This document shows positions 1-7,759 of a DNA stretch of 39,716 nt, piece by piece. The notes below the pieces were generated by a model. That model was not told where the DNA came from, searched no databases, and saw nothing but the letters and a program-made list of their open reading frames with translations. The stretch is from contig JAFTZQ010000001.1 of the NCBI GenBank assembly GCA_017464475.1, forward strand, positions 1-39,716, read 5' to 3'. The position numbers were made by a program, and so were the translations under genes. Source of the DNA: Paludibacteraceae bacterium (GTDB lineage: Bacteria; Bacteroidota; Bacteroidia; Bacteroidales; Paludibacteraceae). Each line of letters opens with the position of its first letter. Positions within the stretch are counted from its first letter, which is position 1.

Positions 1-168
1 ATCGGTGCCTATTTAGGCAATCGATGGAGACCAAGGGCATGAATGACGGCAGGAAGCTTGCTTACTGACCGGCATACAGGGACTTGGGCGCAAGAGCCAT
101 TAGGCTCGGGGGCTGCGCATTTTCGATTTCCTAAAGCCTTTAAAAGGGTTTATCTATGTTTATTTTCG
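1..168 (+). repeat. Family A structured repeat, copy A1 (left end outside window)
   Basis: Right half of a ~155-bp interspersed element. The right arm (131-168, AAAGCCTTTAAAAGGGTTTA) matches the right ends of copies at 3133, 3782 (inverted), 4522, 31325 and 34744. An internal hairpin AAGC-TT-GCTT (54-63) occupies the same place as GAGT-TT-ACTC or GTGC-TT-GCAC in the other copies. The middle is more divergent than in other copies. It ends 18 bp before the promoter of the metallopeptidase gene. Confidence 0.7.
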
Positions 169-185
169 TAAAAACTGCAATTTTA

Positions 186-217
186 TTTGTGTATCTCAAA
201 AAAAAAACGTACCTTTG
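186..217 (+). promoter_or_regulatory. Bacteroidetes promoter of the M6 peptidase gene
   Basis: -33 box TTTG at 186-189 and -7 box TACCTTTG at 210-217 with 20 bp between, matching the Bacteroidetes primary sigma consensus TTTG-N19/20-TAnnTTTG. The expected start point near 223 leaves a leader of about 28 nt before the ATG at 252. Confidence 0.85.
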
Positions 218-251
218 CACGCTAATTTGAAAATATAACATTAATTATATC

Positions 252-2552
252 ATGAGGAAGATTTTAACATTTCTTTTACTCTGCGTTTTTGCTGTGACAG
301 CAAACGCAGTTCCCGCCCGCCGCGGATGGCAGACACGTGTTCAAGCCGATGGTACTACAATCGAAGTACAGCAATTCGGAGATGAGTTCTACCATTTTAT
401 GATTAACCGTGACGGCAAACAGGTGCGCGAAATCAACGGCATGTACGAGGTCGTCGGAGAAGCGCCTTCGCCTGCGAAAATCCAAGCGCGCCGCGCAGAA
501 GGGGCCGCGCGACGCCAGCGTAAAGCTGTCGGCACAGAGCCGAACCTCGCTCCCAAAGGAGTCGTTATTGTCGTAAGTTTCGCCGATAATAACATGCAAA
601 CAGGACACACTCTCGCTACCTTTACCGAACTCTTCAACTCCACTAACTGCACTGTCAACCAAGGATACCCTTCCGCTGCGCAGTATTTCGCAGATCAGTC
701 CAACGGCGCTTACCGCCCGCAGTTTGATGTCTTCGGACCGGTCAAACTCAGCCGCAATATGGCTTATTACGGTAAGGACAATCCGGGACAGGATGAAGGA
801 GACGACCAGCATGCTACGGACGCCGTGGTGGAGGCGTGCATCCTCGCGAACCAGCAATATACCATCAACTGGGCGGATTACGATTCGGACAATGACGGAT
901 ATATTGATTTCGTCTATGTCGTTCATGCCGGATACGGGCAAGCGGACGGAGGTGCGTCCACTACTATTTGGCCGCATAACTGGGAAGTGTCGGAAGCGCG
1001 CACTTACGGCTACTGCACCTATACAAAGGATCAATGCAAAGTGGGGGGCAAGATCATTGAAACATACGCCATCTCCGCCGAATTGGATCATTATGCCGAC
1101 ACGCTCAACGGTATAGGCACCCTCTGCCATGAGTTCGGACACGTAATGGGTCTGCCCGACTGGTATGACACCGACTATGGTACCAACTACAATAACTGTC
1201 TTACTCCCGGCGACTGGGATGTCATGGACGGCGGCGCATACGGCGGAGACGGGCACTGCCCGCCTAACTACAGCCCGTGGGAGAAATATTTCTTCGGATG
1301 GCATACTCCTGTCAATTTGGGTAACACAGGAGCCACCCTCACCCTCTACCCGAACGGAACGGAGAACTACCAGGCTTACCAGATCAACGCTTCCGGTACA
1401 CAGCAAGGACCTACCACTTCCGGATGGTGCTATTTTATCGAAAACCGCCAGCAGGTGGGATGGGATAGAGGCCTGACCGCAAGCGGAATGCTTATCTGGA
1501 AAGTCAATTTCAATGCGTCGGCTTGGGAAAATAATGTACCTAATAATTCCAATACCAGCGGTGCTCCTTTATATACCATCATCTCTGCTACCGGAACGAA
1601 AATCGGTTGGGACGGCAGAACAGACCACTGCCCCCAAAACCCATTCCCCGGAAGCGGAAACGTAACTTCCTATACCGGCATCTCCGGCAAACCGCTGCTC
1701 AATATCGCGGAGTCCAACCAACTCATAACCCTCACCTATATCGAGGAACCTGAGGTAGAACCCTTTGAGATCACATGGAAAGTAGATGGCGATAATTTCG
1801 CGTCCACCACCTCTACCGGTACGATCGTTCTTCCAACCAACGAACCGACACCCTGCGAAGGAAAAGTATTCGTCGGATGGACAGCAACTGCGAATTATTC
1901 CTCTGCTACTACCGCTCCGACCTTCGTCAATGCCGGAGAACCGGTTGCCGAGGGCGCAACCTTCTATGCCGTCTTTGCAACTCAAAGCGGAGAAGGCGGA
2001 GCCGCACAAACGACCACTTATACCTTCACCTCCAAGGCGTGGGCGGATGCCACCAACAGCTGGACCGGCAAACAGTATGATACCGGCAAACATGGTGTGC
2101 AAGTAACAACCGGTGTCAGCGGCGCAGGTGCTGAGACAAAGACAGCAATGAACAACGTCAGCAAGATTGTAGTCTCCTATTGCACCAACGCGACAAAGGG
2201 AGAAGGCAGTATTAAGATGTCTGTTGGCTCGACAGAGTTGTCGAAAGAAGTAACCAAAACAGGCGGAGCGGACTTGCGTGACTTGGAATATACCTTCAAT
2301 AATGCTTCAGGAAAGGTCGGTATTGAGGTAACTTGTACCACCAACTCCATCTATATCCACTCCGTCGCTGTTACTGCGGCAGGTGGCGCTTCCTATAGCA
2401 ATTACACCACTTCCTGCGGCGGAAGTGTGGAGACCATTATTGAAAACATCGTTTCCGAGCAACCGGCGGCTGTCAAAGCCATCCGCAATGGCCAGTTAGT
2501 AATCCTCCGCGGCAACGAAGTGTACTCGGCAACCGGCGTCCGTTTGGAATAA
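252..2552 (+). CDS. Secreted M6-family metallopeptidase with InlB_B-like domain and C-terminal sorting tail
   Basis: Predicted secreted zinc protease of the M6 (immune inhibitor A-like) family. A signal peptide (about 1-19, ending TANA) is followed by a propeptide-like stretch. The zinc site HEFGHVMGLPD is at 293-303 (His293, Glu294, His297). Around 506-575 lies a domain like the Listeria-Bacteroides InlB_B repeat (WKVDG...FVGWT...FYAVF), and 590-715 is a beta-rich domain of unknown type. The last 25 residues (NGQLVILRGNEVYSATG-) resemble the tails of the two other large secreted proteins here and probably direct type IX secretion and anchoring. It has its own promoter 40 bp upstream. The next gene starts immediately after its stop. 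M6 assignment is firm; substrate unknown. Confidence 0.9.
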   Translation: MRKILTFLLLCVFAVTANAVPARRGWQTRVQADGTTIEVQQFGDEFYHFMINRDGKQVREINGMYEVVGEAPSPAKIQARRAEGAARRQRKAVGTEPNLAPKGVVIVVSFADNNMQTGHTLATFTELFNSTNCTVNQGYPSAAQYFADQSNGAYRPQFDVFGPVKLSRNMAYYGKDNPGQDEGDDQHATDAVVEACILANQQYTINWADYDSDNDGYIDFVYVVHAGYGQADGGASTTIWPHNWEVSEARTYGYCTYTKDQCKVGGKIIETYAISAELDHYADTLNGIGTLCHEFGHVMGLPDWYDTDYGTNYNNCLTPGDWDVMDGGAYGGDGHCPPNYSPWEKYFFGWHTPVNLGNTGATLTLYPNGTENYQAYQINASGTQQGPTTSGWCYFIENRQQVGWDRGLTASGMLIWKVNFNASAWENNVPNNSNTSGAPLYTIISATGTKIGWDGRTDHCPQNPFPGSGNVTSYTGISGKPLLNIAESNQLITLTYIEEPEVEPFEITWKVDGDNFASTTSTGTIVLPTNEPTPCEGKVFVGWTATANYSSATTAPTFVNAGEPVAEGATFYAVFATQSGEGGAAQTTTYTFTSKAWADATNSWTGKQYDTGKHGVQVTTGVSGAGAETKTAMNNVSKIVVSYCTNATKGEGSIKMSVGSTELSKEVTKTGGADLRDLEYTFNNASGKVGIEVTCTTNSIYIHSVAVTAAGGASYSNYTTSCGGSVETIIENIVSEQPAAVKAIRNGQLVILRGNEVYSATGVRLE

Positions 2553-3113
2553 ATGAAAGTAGTCGTCCGAAATATTCTGGTCTGTTTCCTCATTCTCAGC
2601 CCCGCTCCCTGCCGGGCTGTGACTCCTACTTTTGTGCATAATTTTCATGAGATGTTTTATGAAGATAAGCCGGCAACATTAACAGTTACTAATTCTAACC
2701 AAACAGGAACGGTTACAAGAGATAAAATAACTTATACGTGTTCGGGTGGAGCTTTATTTTCAGCGGATTACAAGAAAACAAGTAGTCAATTAACCATTTA
2801 TTTGGAGACTTCAAGTGCACATTTTGTAACAACTACGCAGATTCAGAATTTAGATAGTTTGTGGATAGACTATGCTCCATATGAGTCATTAGATATTACA
2901 GTGAAAATATCAACTGATAGCAGTTCATGGTCAGATGTTTCTGCTATCTCTAAAATCCCTAAAGGACCGAAACATGTGAAAATGCCAAGCGTGGGAGATT
3001 ACTACGTCCGCATTATGTATTCTGACAAGAATGTGTATATCCGGCAAATAAACTACACCTGTCTTGATCCTTTATCCGGCTGTCCAAACTGCTTCATTTA
3101 CAGACCAGAGTAG
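2553..3113 (+). CDS. Small secreted protein, unknown function
   Basis: 186-aa protein with an N-terminal signal peptide (VVVRNILVCFLILSPAPC then RAV), so exported and possibly a lipoprotein. The ATG directly follows the TAA of the metallopeptidase gene with no gap, so the two are translationally coupled and probably work together. The body is predicted beta-rich, rich in Ser/Thr/Tyr, and resembles in style the carbohydrate-binding-like domains of neighbouring secreted proteins. It ends with a Cys-x-x-Cys motif (GCPNCF) close to the C-terminus. Base composition is more AT-rich than the upstream gene. I do not recognise the family; no enzyme motif was seen. Confidence 0.75.
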   Translation: MKVVVRNILVCFLILSPAPCRAVTPTFVHNFHEMFYEDKPATLTVTNSNQTGTVTRDKITYTCSGGALFSADYKKTSSQLTIYLETSSAHFVTTTQIQNLDSLWIDYAPYESLDITVKISTDSSSWSDVSAISKIPKGPKHVKMPSVGDYYVRIMYSDKNVYIRQINYTCLDPLSGCPNCFIYRPE

Positions 3114-3132
3114 TATCAATACGAACAATATA

Positions 3133-3287
3133 TTTTTTATGTTTATTGCTTTTAAATGCTTAAACCCTTCAGGGGGCGGGATTGGACGATAAAACTATCT
3201 GGGAGTTTACTCACAAGGAGGTTTATCGAGCAATAACGCAAAGCACGTAGTGCAAAAGCATTTAAAAGGGTTTTGTAGGTTTTTTTC
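3133..3287 (+). repeat. Family A structured repeat, copy A2
   Basis: Complete copy. Closing stem GCTTTTAAATGCTT (about 3147-3161) pairs with AAGCATTTAAAAG (about 3257-3269). Inside are three hairpins: a CCCT/AGGG stem near 3166, a long arm GATAAAACT (3188-3196) with AGGTTTATC (3219-3227) capped by GAGT-TT-ACTC (3203-3212), and GCAC-GTA-GTGC (3243-3253). The right end is 25 bp from the next start codon. Very close to copy A4. Confidence 0.85.
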
Positions 3288-3311
3288 TATAATTCTATAA
3301 AAATATACAAG

Positions 3312-3773
3312 GTGCGAATAGAGAACGACATATTGATCCCGGAGCTAGCACGGCTGCTGGCAGAAGGAAAGGAAGTGCGTTTCACGCCTTCCGGCGTCAG
3401 TATGCGACCCTTCATCGAAGGCGACAAAGACTCCGTCATCCTCTCGCCGCTGGAGCGTTTGCCGAAGAAAGGAGACATCCTCCTTGCGAATGTCCCTGCG
3501 CCCGGAGAACAGAGACGATATGTACTTCATCGCCTCATCCGTATAGAAGGAGCCGAGACCGGCGAACCGCTTTATATCTTAATGGGAGACGGTAACTTAG
3601 CCGGCACAGAGACCTGCACCCGCGCAGACATCATCGGACGTGTCACCCGCATTGAGAGCCCTTCCGGAAAACGAAAACCTCTCACGCGAGGCACGCTCTG
3701 GCGTCTCCTGCTGCCGTACCGCAAATACCTCCTCAAAATCTACCGCCACACCATCCTAAAATGGCACTATTAA
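3312..3773 (+). CDS. S24/S26 signal-peptidase-like serine protease
   Basis: 153-aa protein of the S24/S26 peptidase type. Ser30 lies in PSGVSMRPFI, the signature of signal peptidase active sites. There is no Lys general base as in LepB; instead His73 in YVLHRLIRI and Asp93 in LMGDGN are placed as in the Ser-His-Asp SEC11/S26B branch. There is no clear transmembrane helix at the N-terminus; the C-terminus is basic and aromatic. The start is a GTG 25 bp after repeat A2, with AAGG just upstream. In Bacteroidales such proteins are often found near PqqD-like proteins, and one lies at 4700-4984, suggesting processing of a peptide or precursor; that partnership is inference. Distinct from the housekeeping lepB at 34916-36361. 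Confidence 0.75.
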   Translation: MRIENDILIPELARLLAEGKEVRFTPSGVSMRPFIEGDKDSVILSPLERLPKKGDILLANVPAPGEQRRYVLHRLIRIEGAETGEPLYILMGDGNLAGTETCTRADIIGRVTRIESPSGKRKPLTRGTLWRLLLPYRKYLLKIYRHTILKWHY

Positions 3774-3781
3774 TTATATTG

Positions 3782-3945
3782 TAAATAAAGTAAGATAAAC
3801 CCTTTTAAATGCTTTAAAGCTTCGCTTTCTATGTTCTTGGGTGCTATAAACTCCTCGTGTGCAAGCACCCGGATAGTTTCTATCCCCCAAGCCCACACCC
3901 AAAGGAGGTAAAGCATTTAAAAGCAATAAAAGAAGATAAAATTAT
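3782..3945 (-). repeat. Family A structured repeat, copy A3 (inverted)
   Basis: Full copy in reverse orientation. Closing stem CCTTTTAAATGCTTT (about 3801) with AAAGCATTTAAAAG (about 3910-3924). Central hairpin reads GTGC-TT-GCAC on the minus strand (3859-3868), a compensatory variant of GAGT-TT-ACTC. The hairpin AAAGC-GAA-GCTTT replaces GCAC-GTA-GTGC. It follows the peptidase stop codon. Confidence 0.8.
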
Positions 3946-3954
3946 TTAGTTTAT

Positions 3955-4018
3955 TTATTTTTATTGCCGCAGGGCTTACAAACGACAGAGGGTTTTATCT
4001 TAATTTATATACTAAAAT
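3955..4018 (+). repeat. Family A repeat remnant (A3b), internally deleted
   Basis: A left-end-like TTTATTTTTATTGC joined to a right-end-like GGGTTTTATCTTAATTTATA, missing the hairpin core. The right end, ATTTATATACTAA-AAATCAACA, is nearly identical to that of copy A4 (4666-4695). It stands directly before the GxxExxY gene. Confidence 0.5.
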
Positions 4019-4054
4019 CAACAACGAGAAACGTTATAAACAAATATAGGAAAA

Positions 4055-4495
4055 ATGCAATTTACGTTAAAGCGCATAGTGGATGCACGTCCTGAGATGT
4101 TGGAAGAACTGAAGCAACGATGCTATGTCGTCAATGGGTGTTTGGTAAAGGTGCATAATGATTTGGGACCGTTTCTGAACGAGTATATGTACCAAGACGC
4201 TTTGCAGATATTACTAGACGCGAAGCAGATTCCATACCAGCGCGAATATTACTTTAGAATAGAATACATGGGCAAACCAATCGCTCATAAACACTATGTG
4301 GATTTCTTGGTTGAAGACGCTGTTATCGTAGAGTGTAAAGCAGTTGAGAAACTATGTTTAGAGCATAGACAACAATTATGGAACTATATGCGTCTGACAG
4401 GAAAACAATTAGGAATATTGTATAATTTTGGACCGGTAAAAGGGCAGTCGGAACATTATTATTTAGGCTCGGATGAAGTCATGTATATGTTCTGA
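4055..4495 (+). CDS. GxxExxY family protein (PDDEXK_3 nuclease fold)
   Basis: 146-aa protein of the GxxExxY family, a small PD-(D/E)XK nuclease-fold group. The family signature is at 38-46 (GPFLNEYMY). The nuclease core is YVDFLV (Asp83) followed by IVECKA (Glu93-Cys-Lys95), so the catalytic triad looks intact. The length is typical. The biological role of the family is not established; members often lie in mobile or defence-rich regions and may act on DNA or RNA. It is a single-gene unit flanked by family A repeats on both sides. The ATG at 4055 is preceded by an A-rich leader and no strong Shine-Dalgarno sequence, as usual in this phylum. Confidence 0.85.
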   Translation: MQFTLKRIVDARPEMLEELKQRCYVVNGCLVKVHNDLGPFLNEYMYQDALQILLDAKQIPYQREYYFRIEYMGKPIAHKHYVDFLVEDAVIVECKAVEKLCLEHRQQLWNYMRLTGKQLGILYNFGPVKGQSEHYYLGSDEVMYMF

Positions 4496-4521
4496 GGCAC
4501 AATGGAGGGACTATTGAATGA

Positions 4522-4684
4522 AGTTTATTTTAATTTATTGCTTTTGAATGCTTTCCCCGCAGGGGTGCAGGATTGAACGATAAAGCTATCTGGGAGTTTA
4601 CTCACAAGTAGATTTATCGAGCAATAACGCAAAGCACGTAGTGCAAAAGCATTTAAAAGTTTTTATCTATATTTATATACTAAT
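4522..4684 (+). repeat. Family A structured repeat, copy A4
   Basis: Full copy, near-identical in the core to A2. Hairpins: CCCC-GCA-GGGG (4555-4565), GATAAA...TTTATC capped by GAGT-TT-ACTC, and GCAC-GTA-GTGC (4634-4644). The closing stem has TTTTGAATGC against GCATTTAAAA, i.e. a G-U wobble if read as plus-strand RNA. The right end is 16 bp from the start of the PqqD-like gene. Confidence 0.85.
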
Positions 4685-4699
4685 AAAAATCAACACTTT

Positions 4700-4984
4700 A
4701 TGAAAACAATTGAAGGATTCAAGCTCCGCAAACTGGGCAATGAGTATATTCTGGTGGGCGAGTCGATGGCGCTCATCAATTTCAACAAAATGATCACCCT
4801 CAATGAGACTGCTGCTTTCCTCTGGGAGAAAGCGGAAGAAATGACCCGCGAAAAAGGCTCTTTCGACGTCCCCGCGCTCTGCAAAGCGCTCTGCGAGGAG
4901 TACGAAGTGTCGCCCTCGCAAGCCATGACCGATGTCTCCGCCACCGTCCACTCATGGCAAGAAGCCGGAATCATTGACCGCTGA
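4700..4984 (+). CDS. PqqD-like / RRE-domain protein
   Basis: 94-aa protein of the PqqD family (RiPP recognition element fold). The typical pattern is present: GFKLRKLGNEYILV, then ALINFNKMITLNETAAFLWE with the conserved LNETAAFLW helix start, and a helical C-terminal half ending DVSATVHSWQEAGIID. Known PqqD-type domains bind leader peptides and present them to modifying enzymes. No radical SAM enzyme, precursor peptide or transporter lies within the window, so a complete RiPP pathway is not shown. The S26-like peptidase 0.9 kb upstream may be a partner. The stop codon TGA forms part of a heptamer repeat array (CTGACTT-type). Confidence 0.85.
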   Translation: MKTIEGFKLRKLGNEYILVGESMALINFNKMITLNETAAFLWEKAEEMTREKGSFDVPALCKALCEEYEVSPSQAMTDVSATVHSWQEAGIIDR

Positions 4985-5010
4985 CTTCTGACGGCTGACA
5001 TCTGATTGCC
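4981..5010 (+). repeat. Family C heptamer array supplying a stop codon
   Basis: CTGACTT, CTGACGG, CTGACAT, CTGATTG in tandem. The TGA of the first unit is the stop codon of the PqqD-like gene. Same family as 9782-9838 and as in-gene copies at 21136, 33471 and 34317. Confidence 0.8.
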
Positions 5011-5043
5011 TTTTTTTAATAAACGGCTACACCTTATTACTAA

Positions 5044-5070
5044 TCGCGCGCGCAAGTGTGCGATTTTTTT
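5044..5070 (+). terminator. Rho-independent terminator after the PqqD-like gene
   Basis: Stem TCGCGCGC (5044-5051) with GTGTGCGA (5056-5063), 8 bp with two G-U pairs, closing a GCAA tetraloop, followed by seven T. The T-run also provides the -33 box of the next promoter. Confidence 0.75.
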
Positions 5071-5099
5071 GCCTATTTCAAAGAAATATAGTAATTTTG
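5068..5099 (+). promoter_or_regulatory. Bacteroidetes promoter of the 757-aa secreted protein gene
   Basis: TTTG at 5068-5071 and TAATTTTG at 5092-5099, 20 bp apart. It overlaps the tail of the preceding terminator. The block 4985-5100 is duplicated at about 9815-9945 in front of the DUF1016 gene. Confidence 0.85.
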
Positions 5100-5160
5100 C
5101 CCCGTTTTTGGCATAAAATTTAAGATTAACATAAAAATTAACATTATTTTAAAACAAAGT

Positions 5161-7434
5161 ATGAAAAAAATCTTTACCCTATTAAATGCTATGCTGCTGG
5201 CGGTGAGCGTCTTCGCGGCAACCGAGCAAGCATGGTACAATGATGTCACGTCCATCACCAATAATGGACAATATTACATCTATTCCGTCAACGGAAAAGG
5301 CTTTATGCAAGCCGGACAGGAGCAAGTGAAGGCAATTACAACAAGCAACTACACGAATGTCTCTACATTCAAGTTTACGATTGCTAATCCGAGCGAAGGA
5401 ACAGTGAAGAGCGGTAATTATTATTTGAAGTGTTACAAGGAGGTAATCGGTACATCGAGCGGTCCTATCAACACCAAGACGGAGAATGGTACAAACATTA
5501 TCTTTACTTCGATGAATAATGGCGAATATTGGAATATTCACGGTCATTATAATGTGTTTGGACAGCGTTATCCGGCATTGTATTACAAAAACGGTGAATA
5601 TAATGCCTATATCAGCGGAAGTGGCATTAACTATAGTAATACCAAAGATCTGCAGACTGTTTCTGAGTATCGTTGGTATGTAGTATCTCAGGCACAATTA
5701 GACCGCCACTGGGCTATCTATTTCTTCGACCTCTACAAAGAGAGCGTTAGTAATTATACCCAATATGAAAATCTGGTTCCTGCTGCATATTATACGGCAT
5801 TGGAAACAGCATACAGCCAAACTTTTGATGTAACGAACGCAGCCCATTCGGCTGAGGTCGTGAATGCAGCCAAGTCGGAGCTGGAGAATCTCTATAACAA
5901 CGCAGGTGCTGTGGCAGACGCTTACGCTGCTGCAGCGGCGAAAATCGCTAATCTGGAGGCTGTAGAGGATAAGGGTGAAGATTTCGCAGAAGTAACCGCA
6001 GGTATCTCCGCTGCACGTCAGGCTATCGAGAACGCGCTGAGCGTAGAGGCACTGAATGCAGCTGTTTCCGCTCCGAATCTCAAAGCGATTGACCCGATTA
6101 CATTCAATGTGACTTCGTTCATGGCAATCAGTTCTGTAAGCGAGGCCGCTTCTTCTGCTGCCGGACGTACGCTCTCTTACGTCGCTGCTGATGAGGCAAT
6201 TATCAATGCGGGAATGGCGATTTATAAAGGCGCTACGACGCTTACCGCTACCGCTGCAGCTACCGATGCGTACTATAAGTTCGTTCGCTCGGCACAAGTG
6301 ACAGTAGATGCTCCTACTACTTACGGTGACTTCGCTCAAACGACTTGCGACGAACCGGTAGAGTTCAACGAGAAGACCTATACCGAGACAACCCAAGAGG
6401 ACGTCAATGTAGGTCTGAACTTCATGGGCGGCGACTCGATCGTACATGTCTCTGTTGTTATCAACCACGCTTCTTTCGGCGCAGAGGAGATGACCATCGC
6501 TTATGGCGCTGAGGAGATATGGAACGGTATCGCATTAAGCGACTCAACGGTTGGTGAGCACGAAGTGGTATATGTGACTACCAACGCAGTTGGTTGCGAC
6601 TCCGTCGTCACGCTGCATCTGACGGTTACTAAACAGGACGTTGTTGTAAAACCGGTTGAGCTGTCCTTCTGTCGTGGTGGAGAAGTGGAGTTCCGTGGAA
6701 ATACCTATACCGAAGCCGGCAACTATACGCTGGAGGCAGCAGGAGCAGAACGCGATACCCTCTTCCAAATCACCGTGACGGAACTTCAGCCGTCTGAGAC
6801 GGTAGAATCGCTGACGATTCAGTATGGCGACAAAGAGGTATGGAACGGAATAGACCTCTCTACCTACGCTGTAGGCGACTATACCGAGTATTTCAATACC
6901 ACCAATACCGCCGGTTGCGACTCGATTGTTACCTTGCTTCTCACTGTGGATAAAAAGGATGCCTTTGAGGCAGAGCAGGAACTGGCGTTCTGCGAAGGCG
7001 ATTCTGCTGAGTACCGCGGCGTTTGGTACAAAGAGGCAGGTGAGTTCCCGATTGAGATCGTAGGCGAAGTGCAAGACACCCTTATTACCGTGAAAGTCAA
7101 TGTCTATGCGGTGGACAAGGCGGTTGAGCGTATGACCGTAGCAGCCGGAGATAAGATTGATCTGCCGGAGGGCGAATGGCTCATCGATGAGAAGACTTTC
7201 ACCGGCGAATATCTTACCTCGGAAGCCGACGTGCCGGAGCTTGTCTTCGTTCAGTCCGGCAAGACGGAAGAAGGATGCGACGCTATTACGGAATTGGTAG
7301 TAACCGTTACCAGCCGTGAAGGCGTAGAGAATGTTTCCGTAGAAACAAAAGCAGAGAAATTCATGCGTGACGGCAAGCTCTTCATCCGTCGCGGAGAAGC
7401 AATATATACCGCTACCGGCGAAAGAGTTGAGTAA
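5161..7434 (+). CDS. Secreted repeat protein (adhesin-like) with C-terminal sorting tail
   Basis: 757-aa exported protein. The signal peptide is about 1-19 (ending FAA). Residues about 25-180 form a beta-rich N-terminal domain rich in Tyr, Gly and Asn. Residues about 185-285 are Ala-rich helices (AYAAAAAKIANLEAVEDKG) like FIVAR-type stalk repeats. Residues about 380-700 alternate two module types, one starting FCRGGEVEFRGNTYTEAG-like and one ending NAVGCDSVVTLHLTV; the GCDSIVTLxLTV repeat is common in Bacteroidetes surface proteins. The tail (about 733-757, LFIRRGEAIYTATGERVE) matches those of the metallopeptidase and the giant adhesin. Probably a surface or secreted binding protein; ligand unknown. 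It is monocistronic, with its own promoter and a UUCG terminator. Confidence 0.8.
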   Translation: MKKIFTLLNAMLLAVSVFAATEQAWYNDVTSITNNGQYYIYSVNGKGFMQAGQEQVKAITTSNYTNVSTFKFTIANPSEGTVKSGNYYLKCYKEVIGTSSGPINTKTENGTNIIFTSMNNGEYWNIHGHYNVFGQRYPALYYKNGEYNAYISGSGINYSNTKDLQTVSEYRWYVVSQAQLDRHWAIYFFDLYKESVSNYTQYENLVPAAYYTALETAYSQTFDVTNAAHSAEVVNAAKSELENLYNNAGAVADAYAAAAAKIANLEAVEDKGEDFAEVTAGISAARQAIENALSVEALNAAVSAPNLKAIDPITFNVTSFMAISSVSEAASSAAGRTLSYVAADEAIINAGMAIYKGATTLTATAAATDAYYKFVRSAQVTVDAPTTYGDFAQTTCDEPVEFNEKTYTETTQEDVNVGLNFMGGDSIVHVSVVINHASFGAEEMTIAYGAEEIWNGIALSDSTVGEHEVVYVTTNAVGCDSVVTLHLTVTKQDVVVKPVELSFCRGGEVEFRGNTYTEAGNYTLEAAGAERDTLFQITVTELQPSETVESLTIQYGDKEVWNGIDLSTYAVGDYTEYFNTTNTAGCDSIVTLLLTVDKKDAFEAEQELAFCEGDSAEYRGVWYKEAGEFPIEIVGEVQDTLITVKVNVYAVDKAVERMTVAAGDKIDLPEGEWLIDEKTFTGEYLTSEADVPELVFVQSGKTEEGCDAITELVVTVTSREGVENVSVETKAEKFMRDGKLFIRRGEAIYTATGERVE

Positions 7435-7465
7435 GGTATTACAAAAAAAACAAAATGAGCAAAAG

Positions 7466-7488
7466 CAGCGTCTTCGGGCGCTGTTTTT
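7466..7488 (+). terminator. UUCG-loop terminator
   Basis: Stem CAGCGTC (7466-7472) with GGCGCTG (7477-7483), one U-G pair, tetraloop TTCG, followed by TTTTTG. It ends the transcript of the 757-aa protein gene. Confidence 0.8.
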
Positions 7489-7543
7489 GTGTCGGTACCG
7501 CTATAGCGCTTTGCAGCTCAAAACAAAAAAAATCTGGTGTAAA

Positions 7544-7575
7544 TTTGCGTATGTCGTTTTTTTGTTGTACTTTTG
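7544..7575 (+). promoter_or_regulatory. Bacteroidetes promoter, plus strand, upstream of the AlbA_2 gene
   Basis: TTTG at 7544-7547 and TACTTTTG at 7568-7575, spacing 20. The transcript would start near 7582 and could run about 265 nt to the AlbA_2 start. Its 3' part (7559-7579) recurs as an exact 21-bp inverted copy at 7756-7776, where it forms a promoter facing the other way. Confidence 0.8.
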
Positions 7576-7597
7576 CAACAAAATTACTATAATAAAT

Positions 7598-7642
7598 ATG
7601 GCTCAGGCAGCGGAAATAGAGAAATCAACTAAAAAGAAATAG
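7598..7642 (+). CDS. Possible 14-aa leader peptide
   Basis: ATG at 7598, about 16 nt after the expected transcript start, opens a 14-codon frame (MAQAAEIEKSTKKK). In the -1 frame, without an ATG at the join, an open stretch continues from 7633 to 7797 and includes a Cys-x-x-Cys motif (GCNKCGNY). The A-rich AAAAAG near 7631-7636 could permit slippage, but nothing proves it. It may be a leader peptide, a shifted gene, or chance. It lies antisense to the proposed small RNA. Confidence 0.25.
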   Translation: MAQAAEIEKSTKKK

Positions 7643-7754
7643 AAGTTCAGTTATTTCCATTTTGGAAAGTTCTGACGCAAGGCTGTAACAAGTGTGGAAA
7701 TTATAGAAAGTACAAACCCACAAGTGTGCCGAAGCAGGGACTTATGGGTCTTAC
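7625..7754 (-). ncRNA. Putative small RNA antisense to the AlbA_2 leader
   Basis: A minus-strand promoter (7760-7791) should start a transcript near 7753. Read on the minus strand it begins with a 10-bp stem ACCCATAAGT/ACTTGTGGGT (plus-strand 7714-7747), whose single non-Watson-Crick pair is a U-G allowed only on this strand, capped by TGC-TTCG-GCA. It ends with a hairpin TTTCCA-AAA-TGGAAA (plus-strand about 7652-7668), extended by an outer TCAG/CTGA pair (about 7645-7677), and a U-rich tail (TTTCTTTTTAG, about 7630-7640). About 125 nt, lying wholly opposite the predicted leader of the downstream gene. I cannot name an RNA family. Confidence 0.5.
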
Positions 7755-7759
7755 GGTTG

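Noticed and set aside
276-1406. Minus-strand frame of 376 codons opposite the M6 peptidase
   Set aside because: Shadow of a verified gene; no recognisable features.
3133-4684. Family A elements as integron attC sites
   Set aside because: Size and folding are suggestive, but I see no attC core sites (GTTRRRY/RYYYAAC), the copies occur in both orientations and in housekeeping operons, and no integron integrase is present in the window.
7367-7642. 91-codon plus-strand frame overlapping the end of the 757-aa gene
   Set aside because: It crosses a terminator and a promoter and has no protein-like features; only the last 14 codons after the promoter might be translated.
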